64,000 nucleotides of DNA from Phytopseudomonas seleniipraecipitans (GCF_900102335.1 NZ_FNBM01000001.1:682001-746000); one strand, 5' to 3'. Positions 18,505 through 28,330 are shown, numbered from the stretch's first letter. Numbers and translations: made by a program. The notes: generated by a model from the letters alone, not told the origin.

Positions 18505-19335
18505 TTACTGCAGCGCGGAGCGCCGACGCTCGCGGCGGCCTGAGAGGATGAACACCACCACGAACACCGTGCTGAGCAGTATCACGATGGTCGGCCCGGG
18601 GGCACTGTCGAGGAAGAAGCTCAGGTACACGCCGCTGAGCGCTGCGCCGACGGCGATGCCCACGGCAGTGAACAGCATGGCGCCCATGGTACGGGTGAGC
18701 AGGAAGGCAATGGCGCCGGGGGCGATCAGCAGGGCCACGGTAAGTACGATACCGATAGCCTTGAGTGCGCCGACGATGGTCAGCGACATCACCGCCAGCA
18801 GGCCATAGTGCAGCACGCGCACCGGCAGGCCGACGGTGCGCGCCTGTACCGGGTCGAAGGCGTGCAGCAGCAGGTCGCGCCATTTCAGGCCGATGAATGC
18901 GCTGACCGCCAAGGCAATCAGGCCGCTCTCCAGCAGGTCGGGCCAGCCGATACCGAGCATGTCGCCGAACAAGATGTGGTCCAGGTGCACGTCGCTGTGA
19001 ATCTGCGTGTACAGCAGCAGGCCGAGGCCGAACATGCCGGAAAACACCACACCCATGAGGGTGTCCTGCTTGATCCGGCTGTTTTCCTTGAGGTAACCCG
19101 AGGCGACGGCGCACAGCATGCCGGCCACGAAGGCACCGAGCGAGTAGGGCAGGCCGACGATGTAGGCGATGACTACGCCGGGAAATACTGCGTGAGCGGT
19201 GGCGTCGCCCATCAGCGCCCAGCCCTTGAGCACCAGAAAGCACGACAGCAGCGCGGCCGGAATGGCCACCAGCACGGCGATCAGCAGGGCGTATTGCATG
19301 AAGTCGATTTGCAGCGGCAGGAGCAGCATGTCCAT
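18505..19335 (-). CDS. Metal ABC transporter permease (second subunit)
   Basis: A 276-residue ABC-3 family membrane subunit with about eight helices (LLIAVLVAIPAALLSCFLVL, KGWALMGDATAHAVFPGV, APGAIAFLLT). Last gene of a four-gene importer. A GTG at 19341 overlaps the stop of the previous gene, but the ATG at 19335 has GGAG at good spacing and is preferred. It would form a heterodimer channel with the adjacent permease for Mn2+ or Fe2+ uptake, by homology to SitD/MntD-type proteins. Confidence 0.9.
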   Translation of the reverse strand: MDMLLLPLQIDFMQYALLIAVLVAIPAALLSCFLVLKGWALMGDATAHAVFPGVVIAYIVGLPYSLGAFVAGMLCAVASGYLKENSRIKQDTLMGVVFSGMFGLGLLLYTQIHSDVHLDHILFGDMLGIGWPDLLESGLIALAVSAFIGLKWRDLLLHAFDPVQARTVGLPVRVLHYGLLAVMSLTIVGALKAIGIVLTVALLIAPGAIAFLLTRTMGAMLFTAVGIAVGAALSGVYLSFFLDSAPGPTIVILLSTVFVVVFILSGRRERRRSALQ

Positions 19336-19337
19336 GG

Positions 19338-20192
19338 TCACATCTCCAACCGGGCCAGGGCGGCGCGGCGGCGGGCGGCGAGCAGGCCATGCTTGGGCGC
19401 AAAGACGAAGGCCAGCAGGAATACGCAGGTCTGCAGCACGATGATGATCGCCCCGGTGGCGCCATCGAGAAAGTAGCTGGCGTAGGCACCGACGAAGCTG
19501 CTCAGGCCGCCAATAGCGGCGGCGATCAGCAGCAGCCGCTCGAAACGGTCGCTGAGCAGGTAGGCAGTGGCGCCTGGGGTGACGACCATGGCGATGACCA
19601 GAAAGGCGCCGACGGTCTGCATCGCCGCCACGGTGCAGGCTGACAGCAGAATGAAGAAGATCGCCTTCAAGCGCGTCGGGCTGAGACCGATGGAGCGGGC
19701 GTGGTGTTCGTCGAAGAACACCACCATCAGGTCCTTCCAGCGCAGCGCCAGCACCGCCATGGTGATGCCGGCAATCAACAGCAGCTGCAAGGTGTCAGCG
19801 GGCGTGATGGCGAGAATGTTGCCGAGCACGATGGTCTGGATGTTCACCGAGGTGGGCGACAGCGAGACCATGAACAGGCCCAGGCCGAAGAACGACGAGA
19901 AGATCAGCCCGATGATCACGTCTTCCTTGAGCTTGCTGCGCTGATTGAGAAACAGCATGGCGCCCGCCGCCAGCGTGCCGGCGCCGAAGGCACCGAGGGC
20001 GAAGGGCAGGCCGAGCATGTAGGCGCCAGCGACGCCGGGCACGATGGAGTGGGCCAGGGCGTCGCCGATCAGCGACCAGCCCTTGAGCATCAGGTACACC
20101 GACAGCAGCGCGCAGACCATGCCGACCAGGGTCGACACCCACATGGCGTTGACCATGTAGCCGTAGGAAAAGGGTTCGAGCAGGATGTGCAT
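19338..20192 (-). CDS. Metal ABC transporter permease (first subunit)
   Basis: A 284-residue ABC-3 family permease. KGWSLIGDALAHSIVPGVAGAYMLGLP and VVTPGATAYLLSDRF are family-conserved; about eight to nine membrane helices. Six bases downstream of the ATPase gene, overlapping the next permease gene, so translationally linked. Paralogous to its partner, as is usual in SitABCD/MntABCD importers with two distinct permeases. Confidence 0.9.
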   Translation of the reverse strand: MHILLEPFSYGYMVNAMWVSTLVGMVCALLSVYLMLKGWSLIGDALAHSIVPGVAGAYMLGLPFALGAFGAGTLAAGAMLFLNQRSKLKEDVIIGLIFSSFFGLGLFMVSLSPTSVNIQTIVLGNILAITPADTLQLLLIAGITMAVLALRWKDLMVVFFDEHHARSIGLSPTRLKAIFFILLSACTVAAMQTVGAFLVIAMVVTPGATAYLLSDRFERLLLIAAAIGGLSSFVGAYASYFLDGATGAIIIVLQTCVFLLAFVFAPKHGLLAARRRAALARLEM

Positions 20193-20198
20193 GATCGC

Positions 20199-21080
20199 TT
20201 ACTGATCCTTCTCGTCGACGCGGCCGCGAATGGTCGACTTGCCGTCGTAGAGCACCAGCGGGCGCTCGTCATCGGTGATGATGCCGATCAGCGGCGATGT
20301 GCTGTGTCCCTCACCAGGCAGCTCGAAATGGCGCAGCACCCCGCCAAAGGTGCGCTCGAGGTTCTCGCGGGTGAACACCAGTTGGGTCGGGCCGTAGGCG
20401 AGTACGGTGCTGGCCAGCAGCACGGTGCGGTCGCAGAACTCCGGCACGCTGCCCAGGTTGTGTGTCGACACCAGCATCACCCGGCCTTCGTCGCGCAGCT
20501 CGCCGAGCAGCCGCACGATGGCGTCTTCGGTCTTCACATCGACCCCAGTGAACGGCTCGTCAAGGAGGATCACCCGCGAGTCCTGCGCCAGGGCGCGGGC
20601 GAGGAACACGCGCTTCTTCTGCCCGCCGGACAGCTCGCCAATCTGCCGTTTGCGCAGGTCGCTCATGCCGACCCGCGCCAGTGCCGTGTCCACGGCTTCG
20701 CGGTCGGCGGCACGCGGGCGACGCAGCATGCCCATGTGGCCGTAACGTCCCATCATCACCACGTCTTCGACCAGCACCGGAAAATTCCAGTCGACGTCTT
20801 CGCTCTGCGGCACGTAGGCGATCAGGTTGCGCTTGAGGGCATCGCGCACCGGCATGCCGAGCACGCTGATGCTGCCCTGAGCCAGGTTCACGAAACCCAT
20901 GATGGCCTTGAACAGCGTCGACTTGCCGCTGCCGTTGACGCCCACCAGCGCGGTGATGCTGCCGCCCGGGCTGCCGAAGCTGGCACTGCGCAGGGCGGTG
21001 TGGCCGTTACGGTAGGTCACGCTGATGTTATCGACGCGAATGCCGTTGGCGCTGTCTTCTTCGTGCAGGGCGTTGGGCAT
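20199..21080 (-). CDS. Metal ABC transporter ATP-binding protein
   Basis: A 293-residue ABC ATPase: Walker A GVNGSGKS near residues 48-55, Q-loop region [14 protein letters not shown] (the DWNFP stretch is typical of manganese/iron/zinc ABC-3 ATPases), signature [15 protein letters not shown], Walker [13 protein letters not shown] and the switch His in VSTHNLG. A C-terminal extension of about 40 residues follows the core. Overlaps the upstream binding-protein gene by one base (TAATG). Confidence 0.94.
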   Translation of the reverse strand: MPNALHEEDSANGIRVDNISVTYRNGHTALRSASFGSPGGSITALVGVNGSGKSTLFKAIMGFVNLAQGSISVLGMPVRDALKRNLIAYVPQSEDVDWNFPVLVEDVVMMGRYGHMGMLRRPRAADREAVDTALARVGMSDLRKRQIGELSGGQKKRVFLARALAQDSRVILLDEPFTGVDVKTEDAIVRLLGELRDEGRVMLVSTHNLGSVPEFCDRTVLLASTVLAYGPTQLVFTRENLERTFGGVLRHFELPGEGHSTSPLIGIITDDERPLVLYDGKSTIRGRVDEKDQ

Positions 21081-21985
21081 TATTCAGCCAACCCGTCGGC
21101 GATGGTTTGCGAGGTGACGCGCAGCAGGTCGAGGTAGGTCGGCACCGGGCCGCTCGGCTCGCTGAGCGAGTCGACATACAAAACGCCGCCGTATTTGGCG
21201 CCGGTTTCCCGGGCGACCTGTTGGGCTGGGGAGGCGGAAATAGTGCTTTCACTGAAGATCGCCGGAATCTGGTTGGCGCGCATCGCGTCGATCACCTTGC
21301 GCACCTGTTGCGGTGTGCCCTGCTGGTCGGCGTTGATCGGCCACAGGTACAGCTCCTTGAGGCCGAAATCCCGCGCCAGGTAGCTGAAGGCGCCTTCGCT
21401 GGACACCAGCCAGCGGCGGTTTTCCGGGATCGCCTGCAGGCGCTCACGAATCGGCGCCACGGCCGCCTGGATACGCGCCTTGTAAGCCTCGGCGTTGGCC
21501 TTATAGGTCGCGGCGTTGGCGGCGTCGTGCTCCACCAGCGCATCGCGGATGTTGTCGATGTAGATCATTGCCGAGTCAGGCGACATCCAGGCATGCGGGT
21601 TGGGCTTGCCCCCATAGGGGCCATCGGCGATGCCGATCGGCTCGATGCCATCGCTGAGAGTGACCGCAGGTACGCCCTGCAGGCGCTGCAGGAAACGTTC
21701 GAACCATAGCTCCAGGTTCATGCCGTTACGCAGGATCAACTGGGCATCGCGGGCCTTGAGAATGTCGCCTGGGGTGGGCTGATAGTTGTGAATCTCGGCA
21801 CCGGGTTTGGTGATCGATTCGACCACCGCCGCATCGCCGGCTACTTCGCGGGCCATGTCGGCAAGTACGGTAAAGGTGGTGACAACCTTGAACTTACCGT
21901 CGGCGGTGGCCAGTTGTGGCAGCAGGATCAGCAGGAGGGCGGCGAGCAGGGGGGCGCAAGTGCGCGAGCGGATCCGATTGAACAT
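21080..21985 (-). CDS. Metal ABC transporter substrate-binding protein (Mn/Fe type)
   Basis: A 301-residue cluster A-I binding protein with a signal peptide cleaved near ATA-DG (about residue 28). The four expected metal ligands are visible: His66 ([10 protein letters not shown]), His131 (NPHAWMSP), Glu197 ([15 protein letters not shown]) and Asp272 (YVDSLS). The His-His-Glu-Asp set and absence of a His-rich loop point to Mn2+ or Fe2+ rather than Zn2+. First gene of the operon with the ATPase and two permeases; an inverted repeat 81-103 bp upstream may bind a metalloregulator. Confidence 0.92.
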   Translation of the reverse strand: MFNRIRSRTCAPLLAALLLILLPQLATADGKFKVVTTFTVLADMAREVAGDAAVVESITKPGAEIHNYQPTPGDILKARDAQLILRNGMNLELWFERFLQRLQGVPAVTLSDGIEPIGIADGPYGGKPNPHAWMSPDSAMIYIDNIRDALVEHDAANAATYKANAEAYKARIQAAVAPIRERLQAIPENRRWLVSSEGAFSYLARDFGLKELYLWPINADQQGTPQQVRKVIDAMRANQIPAIFSESTISASPAQQVARETGAKYGGVLYVDSLSEPSGPVPTYLDLLRVTSQTIADGLAE

Positions 21986-22065
21986 CTTCGTCCTCGTATG
22001 GCTTGGCCGGTCACATCATCGGGAGGCGTCGATACCCCCCGGACAGGGTTGCCACTCTACTGATA

Positions 22066-22088
22066 AATAGTCGCTAATGAAAACTATT
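22066..22088. promoter_or_regulatory. Inverted repeat upstream of the metal importer operon
   Basis: AATAGT and ACTATT arms separated by 11 bases, in an AT-rich patch within the 302-bp gap before the binding-protein gene. The location suits an MntR or Fur operator; the sequence is not a clean match to either consensus. The rest of the gap (to 22287) shows nothing else recognisable. Confidence 0.4.
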
Positions 22089-22287
22089 GGCATTAAAGGT
22101 TTTGTTTTGCTGCATGTCGTTCCGCGATGCGCTAGCTGTGCGCCTGAGGCACTACGCAGCATAGCTGTTGGGACGCTTGCATGTGAGCGGTCACGCGGGC
22201 GGCAGGTTCCGCCAACGTGACATCTCGGCATGGGAAATAAGGCGGGAAATGGGCCACCCGCACTGGCGCAGGCGGCGAAGGGAGGGC

Positions 22288-23394
22288 TCAGCTGCCGCTC
22301 TTGATCTTGGTCCAGGCACGGGTGCGCACCCGTTCGACTTTCTGCGGCAGCGGTTCGACGCTGTAGAGGGTTTTCTGCGCCTCGGCGGTTGGGGTCAAGT
22401 CGGCGTTGGCACTGATCGCCTTGTCCACCAGCAGCATGCCCGGCGTGTTGGGGTTCGGGTAGCCCAGGAAGTCGCTAATCGGCGCGATCACCTTCGGGTC
22501 GAGCAGGTTGTTGAGGAACTCGTGCGCTTCCTCGACATTCTTGGCGCTGACCGGAATTGCAAAGGTGTCGAACCAGATCGGCGCACCTTCTTTTGGCAGA
22601 CGCCACTCGACATTCACGCCGTTGCCGGCTTCTTTGGCGCGGTTGGCGAACTGGTAGAAGCTGCCCGAGTAGCCGATGGCCACGCAGATGTCGCCGTTGG
22701 CAATATCGGTCATGTACTTGGCCGAGTGGAAGTAGGTCACGTACGGGCGGATGCTCATCATCAGCTCGGTGGCCTTGTCGTAGTCCGCCGGGTTGGTGCT
22801 GTTCGGCGGCAGGCCCAGGTAGTGCAGCGCCAGCGGCAGAATCTCGTTGGGCGCATCGAGCATGGCGACGCCGCATTGCTTGAGCTTCTCCATGTTCTCG
22901 GGCTTGAACACCAGGTCCCAGCTGTCCACGGGGGCATCGGCGCCGAGGGCGGCCTTGACCTTGTCCGGGTTGAAGCCGATCAGCACGGTACCGTACATGT
23001 AGGGCACGCCGTACTGGTTGCCGGGGTCGTTGGTTTCCAACAGCTTGAGCAGCGCCGGGTCGAGGTTCTTCCAGTTCGGCAGCTTGCTCTTGTCGAGCTT
23101 CTGGAACACACCGGCCTTGATCTGCGTGTCGAGGAACATGTTGGACGGCACCACCAGGTCATAGCCCGAGTTGCCGGTAAGCAGCTTGGCTTCAAGGGCT
23201 TCGTTGGTTTCGAAAGTGTCCCAGATCAGCTTGATGCCGCTTTGCTGCTGAAAGTCCTTGAGCGTCTGCGGCAGGATGTAATCGGCCCAGTTGTAGACTC
23301 GCAGTTCACGCGTTTCGGCCATGGCACTGCCGACCAGCAGGGCTGCGCCACACAAGGTCGCGCCGAACAGGCTGTGGAAATTTTTCATCTGCAT
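22288..23394 (-). CDS. Polyamine ABC transporter substrate-binding protein (SpuD/PotF-like)
   Basis: A 368-residue periplasmic protein with a signal peptide ending at GSAMA-ETR (about residue 26). The mature start ELRVYNWADYILPQTLKDF and the ligand-site segments DTFETNEALEAKL, YDLVVPSN, YGTVLIGFN and IGYSGSFYQFA are typical of putrescine/spermidine binding proteins. No ATPase or permease genes are adjacent; it stands 40 bp downstream of an acetylpolyamine amidohydrolase gene on the same strand, as at PA1409-PA1410 of P. aeruginosa from memory. It probably delivers polyamines or acetylpolyamines to a transporter encoded elsewhere. Confidence 0.92.
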   Translation of the reverse strand: MQMKNFHSLFGATLCGAALLVGSAMAETRELRVYNWADYILPQTLKDFQQQSGIKLIWDTFETNEALEAKLLTGNSGYDLVVPSNMFLDTQIKAGVFQKLDKSKLPNWKNLDPALLKLLETNDPGNQYGVPYMYGTVLIGFNPDKVKAALGADAPVDSWDLVFKPENMEKLKQCGVAMLDAPNEILPLALHYLGLPPNSTNPADYDKATELMMSIRPYVTYFHSAKYMTDIANGDICVAIGYSGSFYQFANRAKEAGNGVNVEWRLPKEGAPIWFDTFAIPVSAKNVEEAHEFLNNLLDPKVIAPISDFLGYPNPNTPGMLLVDKAISANADLTPTAEAQKTLYSVEPLPQKVERVRTRAWTKIKSGS

Positions 23395-23434
23395 GTGCTC
23401 CGTTATAGGCTGTTATCGGCAGTGTTGTGCGGGC

Positions 23435-24463
23435 TCAGGCGCCCTCGAAACCTTCCAGTACGTTCACCGCATTGACACCGATTTCCTCGACGGCATAACC
23501 GCCTTCCATCACGAACAGGCTGGGCTTGCCGAGGCAGGCGATGCGTTCGCCCATGCGCAGGTAGTCGGGGCTGTCGAGCTTGAATTGCGAGATCGGGTCC
23601 TCCTTGAACGTGTCCACGCCGAGCGATACCACGATGACGTCGGGCGCGTAGTCATCGATGCGCACACAGGCGCTCTCCAGGGCCGCGCTCCACTGCGCCC
23701 AGGTACTGCCGGCAGCCAGTGGCAGGTTGAAGTTGAAACCCTCGCCCGCGCCTTCGCCGGTTTCGTCGGCATAGCCGAGGAAAAATGGAAATTCGAAGGA
23801 AGGATCGCCATGCAGGGAGACGAACAGCACGTCGCTGCGGTCGTAGAAGATCGATTGCGTGCCGTTGCCGTGGTGGTAGTCCACGTCGAGGATGGCCACG
23901 CGTTTACAGCCCTGGTCGAGAAACGCCTGGGCGGCGATGGCGGCGTTGTTCAGGTAGCAGTAGCCGCCCATCAGGTCGGCCGCGGCATGGTGGCCGGGCG
24001 GGCGGCACAGGGCGAACGCGCTGTTGGCGCCGGCAGTGATCAGCTGCTGCCCGGTGAGGGCGACCTGGGCGGCACTCCAGGCGGCTTGCCAGGTGCCCGC
24101 GGTGATCGGTGCGCCGCCATCGAAACTGTAATAGCCCAGCTGGCCGTGCAGGTTGTCCGGCACCACGCTGCGCAGCGTGCGGGCGGGCCAGGTGAAGGGC
24201 ATCAGATCACCTTCGCGGCCCATCGCCGCCCAGCGATCCCAGGCGCCCTGGAAAAAACTCAGGTAGTCGCGGTGATGGACACGTTCGATTGGCGCTCGGC
24301 CAAAGTCGCCGGGGGCGATGACCTCACCGAGTTGCTGCTGGCGAACACGCGCCAGCACATGGTCGGCGCGTGAGGGCATTTCAAAACAGGGTTTGAGTTC
24401 ACCGTCGATGATTTCGCAGCGGCCGTGGTGCAGGTGGTGATCATCGCTATAAATCGTGCGCAT
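23435..24463 (-). CDS. Acetylpolyamine amidohydrolase (histone deacetylase family)
   Basis: A 342-residue zinc hydrolase of the HDAC class. Motifs: CRPPGHHAAADLMGGYCYLNN with the paired catalytic His, the zinc ligands in AILDVDYHHGNGTQ, and SLHGDPSFEFPFF, followed by EFPFFLGYADETGEG typical of AphA-type polyamine deacetylases. It would remove acetyl groups from acetylputrescine or acetylcadaverine to feed polyamine catabolism. The ATG at 24463 is used because GGAG lies 9 bases upstream and the family begins MRTIYSDDHHLHHG; the longer frame has no family sequence. Likely co-transcribed with the downstream binding protein. Confidence 0.93.
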   Translation of the reverse strand: MRTIYSDDHHLHHGRCEIIDGELKPCFEMPSRADHVLARVRQQQLGEVIAPGDFGRAPIERVHHRDYLSFFQGAWDRWAAMGREGDLMPFTWPARTLRSVVPDNLHGQLGYYSFDGGAPITAGTWQAAWSAAQVALTGQQLITAGANSAFALCRPPGHHAAADLMGGYCYLNNAAIAAQAFLDQGCKRVAILDVDYHHGNGTQSIFYDRSDVLFVSLHGDPSFEFPFFLGYADETGEGAGEGFNFNLPLAAGSTWAQWSAALESACVRIDDYAPDVIVVSLGVDTFKEDPISQFKLDSPDYLRMGERIACLGKPSLFVMEGGYAVEEIGVNAVNVLEGFEGA

Positions 24464-24590
24464 GGTGAGCTTCTCCGGCTGTGACACCTGCATTCTTGGC
24501 CTGCGCTGCGCTTGGCGAAACGAGCGCAGCGGCCAAAAAGGGATAGATGTGGCCACGAAGTGGCGCGCGGCGATCCGTATCGGTGCGTAT

Positions 24591-25595
24591 TTACGCGGCT
24601 GGTCGGCGATAGCGGCTCGGTGAGGTGCCGCTCCAGCGCTGGAAGGCATGGCGGAAGCTGGCGGTTTCGCTGTAACCCAGCGCCTCGGCGATATGGGCGA
24701 TGGGCAGCCGCTCCTGGCCGAGCATCAGGCGGGCCTGCTCGAAACGCAGTTCATCGAGCAGCGTCTGGTAGCTGGTGCCGACTTCCTGCAGCTGCCGACG
24801 CAGGGTGCGTGACGAACAACGCAGCTGGCGCGCCAAGTCATCCAGGCTCGGCACGACTGTCAGATGGGCGGCAAGCAACTGGCGCACGCGGGATACCAGC
24901 GCCAGGTGGGAGATGAATTCGCGGTTCAACTGGCGGCAGCGTTCCAGCGTATCGCGGTGAGTCACCGGGTCAGCCAGCGGCAGGCGTCGATCCAGCCAAT
25001 GGCTGTCGAACACGATGGCATTATCCGCCGCGTTGAAGTGCACCGCGCAGGCAAAATCTCGCGTGTACTGGCGTTGATAGCGCGGGGCTTTATGGCCAAA
25101 GCGCGCGCCCTCGAGCGGCAGCGGGCGGCCGAGCAGGTCGTCGCAGATCAGCTTCAGCGAAGCCAGGCAGAACTCGGTATTGAAGGTCGCCAGCTCGGGT
25201 GTGTCGCGATAATGGCTGGCCTCGATCCACGCCTGCGTGCCGTCACGGTGCAGGCGCAGATCGAAGAGGGTGCCGAGCAGTGCCGGGAAGCCAAAGGCTA
25301 CTTCCAGCGCTTCGCCGAGTGTCGACGCCGAGAGCAGGCTGAAGCCCAGCAGGCCATAGGACGACACATGCATGCGGCGGCCCAGCAGCAGGCCGAGGTC
25401 TTGGCGCTTGCCGGTGGCATTGCGGAACACCTGGCGCTCTTGGGCAATGCTGATGCGCATCTCGGGGCGCTGCAGATCGCCCGCGTCGATGCCGCTGCCA
25501 CTGAGCAACGCCTCCACTTCGCAGTTGTCGTTCTGGCACAGGGTGTCGAGGGCCAGCACGACGGCATGCAGGGTAGTCAGGTGGGCATGGAGCAT
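24591..25595 (-). CDS. AraC family transcriptional regulator (AraC-type ligand domain)
   Basis: 334 residues: an N-terminal arabinose-binding-domain-like region of the OruR/ArgR class (VSSYGLLGFSLLSASTLGEA) and a C-terminal AraC HTH pair (SLDDLARQLRCSSRTLRRQL, then IAHIAEALGYSETASFRHAF and WSGTSPSRYRR). Same strand and 128 bp upstream of the acetylpolyamine amidohydrolase gene, so an activator of that gene pair that senses a polyamine is a reasonable inference. Confidence 0.92.
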   Translation of the reverse strand: MLHAHLTTLHAVVLALDTLCQNDNCEVEALLSGSGIDAGDLQRPEMRISIAQERQVFRNATGKRQDLGLLLGRRMHVSSYGLLGFSLLSASTLGEALEVAFGFPALLGTLFDLRLHRDGTQAWIEASHYRDTPELATFNTEFCLASLKLICDDLLGRPLPLEGARFGHKAPRYQRQYTRDFACAVHFNAADNAIVFDSHWLDRRLPLADPVTHRDTLERCRQLNREFISHLALVSRVRQLLAAHLTVVPSLDDLARQLRCSSRTLRRQLQEVGTSYQTLLDELRFEQARLMLGQERLPIAHIAEALGYSETASFRHAFQRWSGTSPSRYRRPAA

Positions 25596-25931
25596 GGCAA
25601 ACGCACCTTCTCGGGACAGACCCGAGAATCAGGCAATAAGCGTGCCTCGCGCGCTCGGCAGGCCCGCGCCCGGCCTGCTAGCGGTATGGGCAGGTCGGGC
25701 GTCTACAGCAGTGTTGGAGAAGGTAACGTCATCGCCGCAACGGCCTGCCGGAGGCGCTTGCGCGAACCCACAGGCGATTTCCCGGGTTGCGACGCCCTCG
25801 GGGCAGGCTACGGAGTAACGCTGTTATCGATTGGGCGATGAACACACCTCGGGCGTAGCCTGGGTTGAGCGGGCGATACCCGAGTCGATCTCACCCGTTT
25901 GAGAACGAAGCCTTACCCGGCTGCCGGTGAA
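25596..25931. repeat. Intergenic region with a dispersed repeat
   Basis: A 336-bp gap. About 25776-25890 repeats the family seen near 13.1 kb: GATTTCCCGGGTTGCGACGC, then GGCTACGGA, then CGTAGCCTGGGTTGAGC and GCGATACCCGAG, able to fold back on itself. The remainder, upstream of the AraC gene, should hold its promoter. No coding sequence supported. Confidence 0.45.
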
Positions 25932-26729
25932 TTACAGCGCGACAAACAGCAGGAACGCACCGAGCAGCAGGCGATAGATCACGAACGGCAGCATGCCGAT
26001 GCGGTCCAGAGCGACCAGGAACAGCTTGATGCACAGGAACGCCGAAATGAACGACAGGCCGATTCCCCAGAAGATGTCACCCCAATGGGCGCCGTTGCCT
26101 TCCTGAACCAGATGCACGGCCTTGAGGCCGCCCGCTGCGAGAATCAACGGGATCGATAGCAGGAACGAGAAGCGTGCAGCGCTCTGACGGTCGAAGCCCA
26201 GCATCAGGGCGGCGGTCATGGTGATGCCCGACCGTGATGTACCGGGAATCAGCGCGAGCATCTGCGCCATACCAATGAACAGTGCTTGTCGCCAGCTCAT
26301 GCGCGCCATGTCGGCGTCACGGCTGCCGGTGGCGTCGGCCCACCACAGCACCAGGCCAAACACGATGGTTGCCACGCCGATCACCAGCACCGAACGCGTG
26401 TAGTGCTCGATCATCGACTCGAACATCAGGCCGGCCAGCGCCGCGGGGATGGTCGCCAGAATGATCATCCAGCCCATGCGGCTTTCTGCGGTGACCCTGC
26501 GCTTCAGCACATGCCCCAGCCAACCTTGGATGATGGCGATCACTTCGTGGCGGAACGCCAGAATCACAGCCATCAGCGTGCCTACGTGCACGGCTACGTC
26601 GAACGCCTGTCCCTGGTCTTCCCAGCCCAGCAGTTGCGAAGGCAGGATCAGGTGGGCCGATGAAGAGACAGGGAGAAACTCGGTAATACCCTGGATAAGC
26701 GAAAGGAAAAACAGTTGTAGCCAGTCCAT
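25932..26729 (-). CDS. uppP: Undecaprenyl-diphosphate phosphatase UppP
   Basis: A 265-residue BacA/UppP membrane phosphatase that recycles undecaprenyl pyrophosphate to the lipid carrier used for peptidoglycan and polysaccharide synthesis. N-terminal LIQGITEFLPVSSSAHLIL carries the conserved Glu-rich and PVSSSAH active-site motif; the second inverted motif IPGTSRSGITMTAALMLGF carries the catalytic Arg. About eight membrane segments. ATG at 26729 has AAGGAA at good spacing; the longer frame is unsupported. Resistance to bacitracin is a known property of the family. Confidence 0.96.
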   Translation of the reverse strand: MDWLQLFFLSLIQGITEFLPVSSSAHLILPSQLLGWEDQGQAFDVAVHVGTLMAVILAFRHEVIAIIQGWLGHVLKRRVTAESRMGWMIILATIPAALAGLMFESMIEHYTRSVLVIGVATIVFGLVLWWADATGSRDADMARMSWRQALFIGMAQMLALIPGTSRSGITMTAALMLGFDRQSAARFSFLLSIPLILAAGGLKAVHLVQEGNGAHWGDIFWGIGLSFISAFLCIKLFLVALDRIGMLPFVIYRLLLGAFLLFVAL

Positions 26730-26973
26730 GAGGTTCCTTAACGATGAGCGCGGAGATTTAGCGGACTGCGGTATGACCTGACGACGACGGTTTTTATCCG
26801 TGGCACAGGACGATTCCAGGGGCACGGCGCGCATTCTAGACATCTCGGCCCGGTCACAGCCAGCGTTGCAGGGTTGTTGGCGCTTTCAGCCGGCGTCGAG
26901 TTTGCTATCGTGTGCGCCCCAAGGCCGGATGCTCTCGGCCGATGCCCTTCGCATACCGATGAGATTGCTCCCC

Positions 26974-28257
26974 ATGCACCGCCCTGCATCACCGGCACCT
27001 GGCCGGCCTTTGACCCGTAGCGATTACAAGACCCTGTCCCTGTCGGCACTGGGCGGCGCGTTGGAATTCTACGATTTCATCATTTATGTGTTTTTCGCTA
27101 CCGTGGTCGGCAAGTTGTTCTTCCCGCCGGACATGCCCGATTGGCTGCGCATGCTGCAAACCTTCGGCATCTTCGCTGCCGGCTACCTGGCGCGCCCGCT
27201 GGGCGGCATCATCATGGCGCATTTCGGTGACCTGATCGGCCGCAAACGCATGTTCACCCTGAGCATCCTGATGATGGCGGTGCCCACGCTGATCATGGGC
27301 CTGCTGCCGACCTACGCGCAGATTGGCATCCTCGCGCCGCTGCTGTTACTGGCGATGCGCATGATCCAGGGCGCGGCGATCGGTGGCGAAGTACCGGGCG
27401 CCTGGGTGTTCGTTTCCGAGCACGTGCCGGCGCGCTACATCGGCTACGCCTGCGGCACGCTGACGTGCGGTCTAACGGTCGGCATCCTGCTCGGCTCGTT
27501 GATGGCCACGCTGATCAACAGTGTCTACACCGAACAGGAAGTGCTCGACTGGGCCTGGCGCCTGCCGTTCCTGCTTGGTGGTGTATTTGGTCTGTTCGCG
27601 GTCTACCTGCGCCAGTGGCTGCACGAAACGCCGGTGTTCACCGAACTTCAGCAGCGCAAGGCGCTGGCCGAAGAGCTGCCACTTAAAACCGTGGTGCGTG
27701 ACCACCGTGCGGCAGTGGCGGTGTCGATGCTGCTGACCTGGTTGCTGTCGGCCGGCATCGTGGTCGCGATCCTGATGACCCCGACCTTTCTGCAGACAAT
27801 CTATGGTTTTGGCGCAGTGACCGCACTGCAGGCCAACAGCCTGGCCATCATCATGCTCAGCATTGGCTGCATCATCAGCGGTGCGCTGTGCGACCGCGTG
27901 GGTGCCGGCCGGGTGCTGGTGGTCGGTTGTAGCGCGCTGGCGGTCTTCGTGTGGTTGTTTTACAGCGGCCTGCACGCCAACCCGCACTGGCTGTTCCCGC
28001 TGTATGCGCTGGTCGGCCTGTTCGTCGGCACCATCGGTGCGGTGCCGTTCGTGATGGTCAATTCGTTTCCCCCACGGGTGCGCTTCAGTGGGCTGTCGTT
28101 CTCCTACAACATGGCCTATGCGGTGTTTGGCGGGCTGACGCCGGTCACCGTGTCGCTGCTGGTCAAGTGGAGCCCGCTGGGCCCGGCTTATTACCTGATC
28201 GCCCTGTGCGGCATGGGTGTGGTGCTCGGCCTGAGCCTGCTGCGCAAAGGCCGATGA
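26974..28257 (+). CDS. MFS transporter, metabolite:H+ symporter (MHS) type
   Basis: A 427-residue twelve-helix carrier of the MHS branch (ProP/KgtP/CitA class). Signatures: ALGGALEFYDFIIYVFFA in helix 1, RPLGGIIMAHFGDLIGRKRM (the DxxGRK/R loop 2-3 motif), and MIQGAAIGGEVPGAWVFVSE in helix 5, all typical of MHS organic acid or betaine importers. Substrate cannot be assigned. Start is uncertain between ATGs at 26959 and 26974; neither has a clear ribosome-binding site and I use the shorter. Confidence 0.9.
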   Translation: MHRPASPAPGRPLTRSDYKTLSLSALGGALEFYDFIIYVFFATVVGKLFFPPDMPDWLRMLQTFGIFAAGYLARPLGGIIMAHFGDLIGRKRMFTLSILMMAVPTLIMGLLPTYAQIGILAPLLLLAMRMIQGAAIGGEVPGAWVFVSEHVPARYIGYACGTLTCGLTVGILLGSLMATLINSVYTEQEVLDWAWRLPFLLGGVFGLFAVYLRQWLHETPVFTELQQRKALAEELPLKTVVRDHRAAVAVSMLLTWLLSAGIVVAILMTPTFLQTIYGFGAVTALQANSLAIIMLSIGCIISGALCDRVGAGRVLVVGCSALAVFVWLFYSGLHANPHWLFPLYALVGLFVGTIGAVPFVMVNSFPPRVRFSGLSFSYNMAYAVFGGLTPVTVSLLVKWSPLGPAYYLIALCGMGVVLGLSLLRKGR

Positions 28258-28330
28258 ACGACCGGCTATTCCGTTTCATCCGGCCGAGCCGGTATGGTGC
28301 TCAATCGAACAAACTGCTACGGAGAAGACC

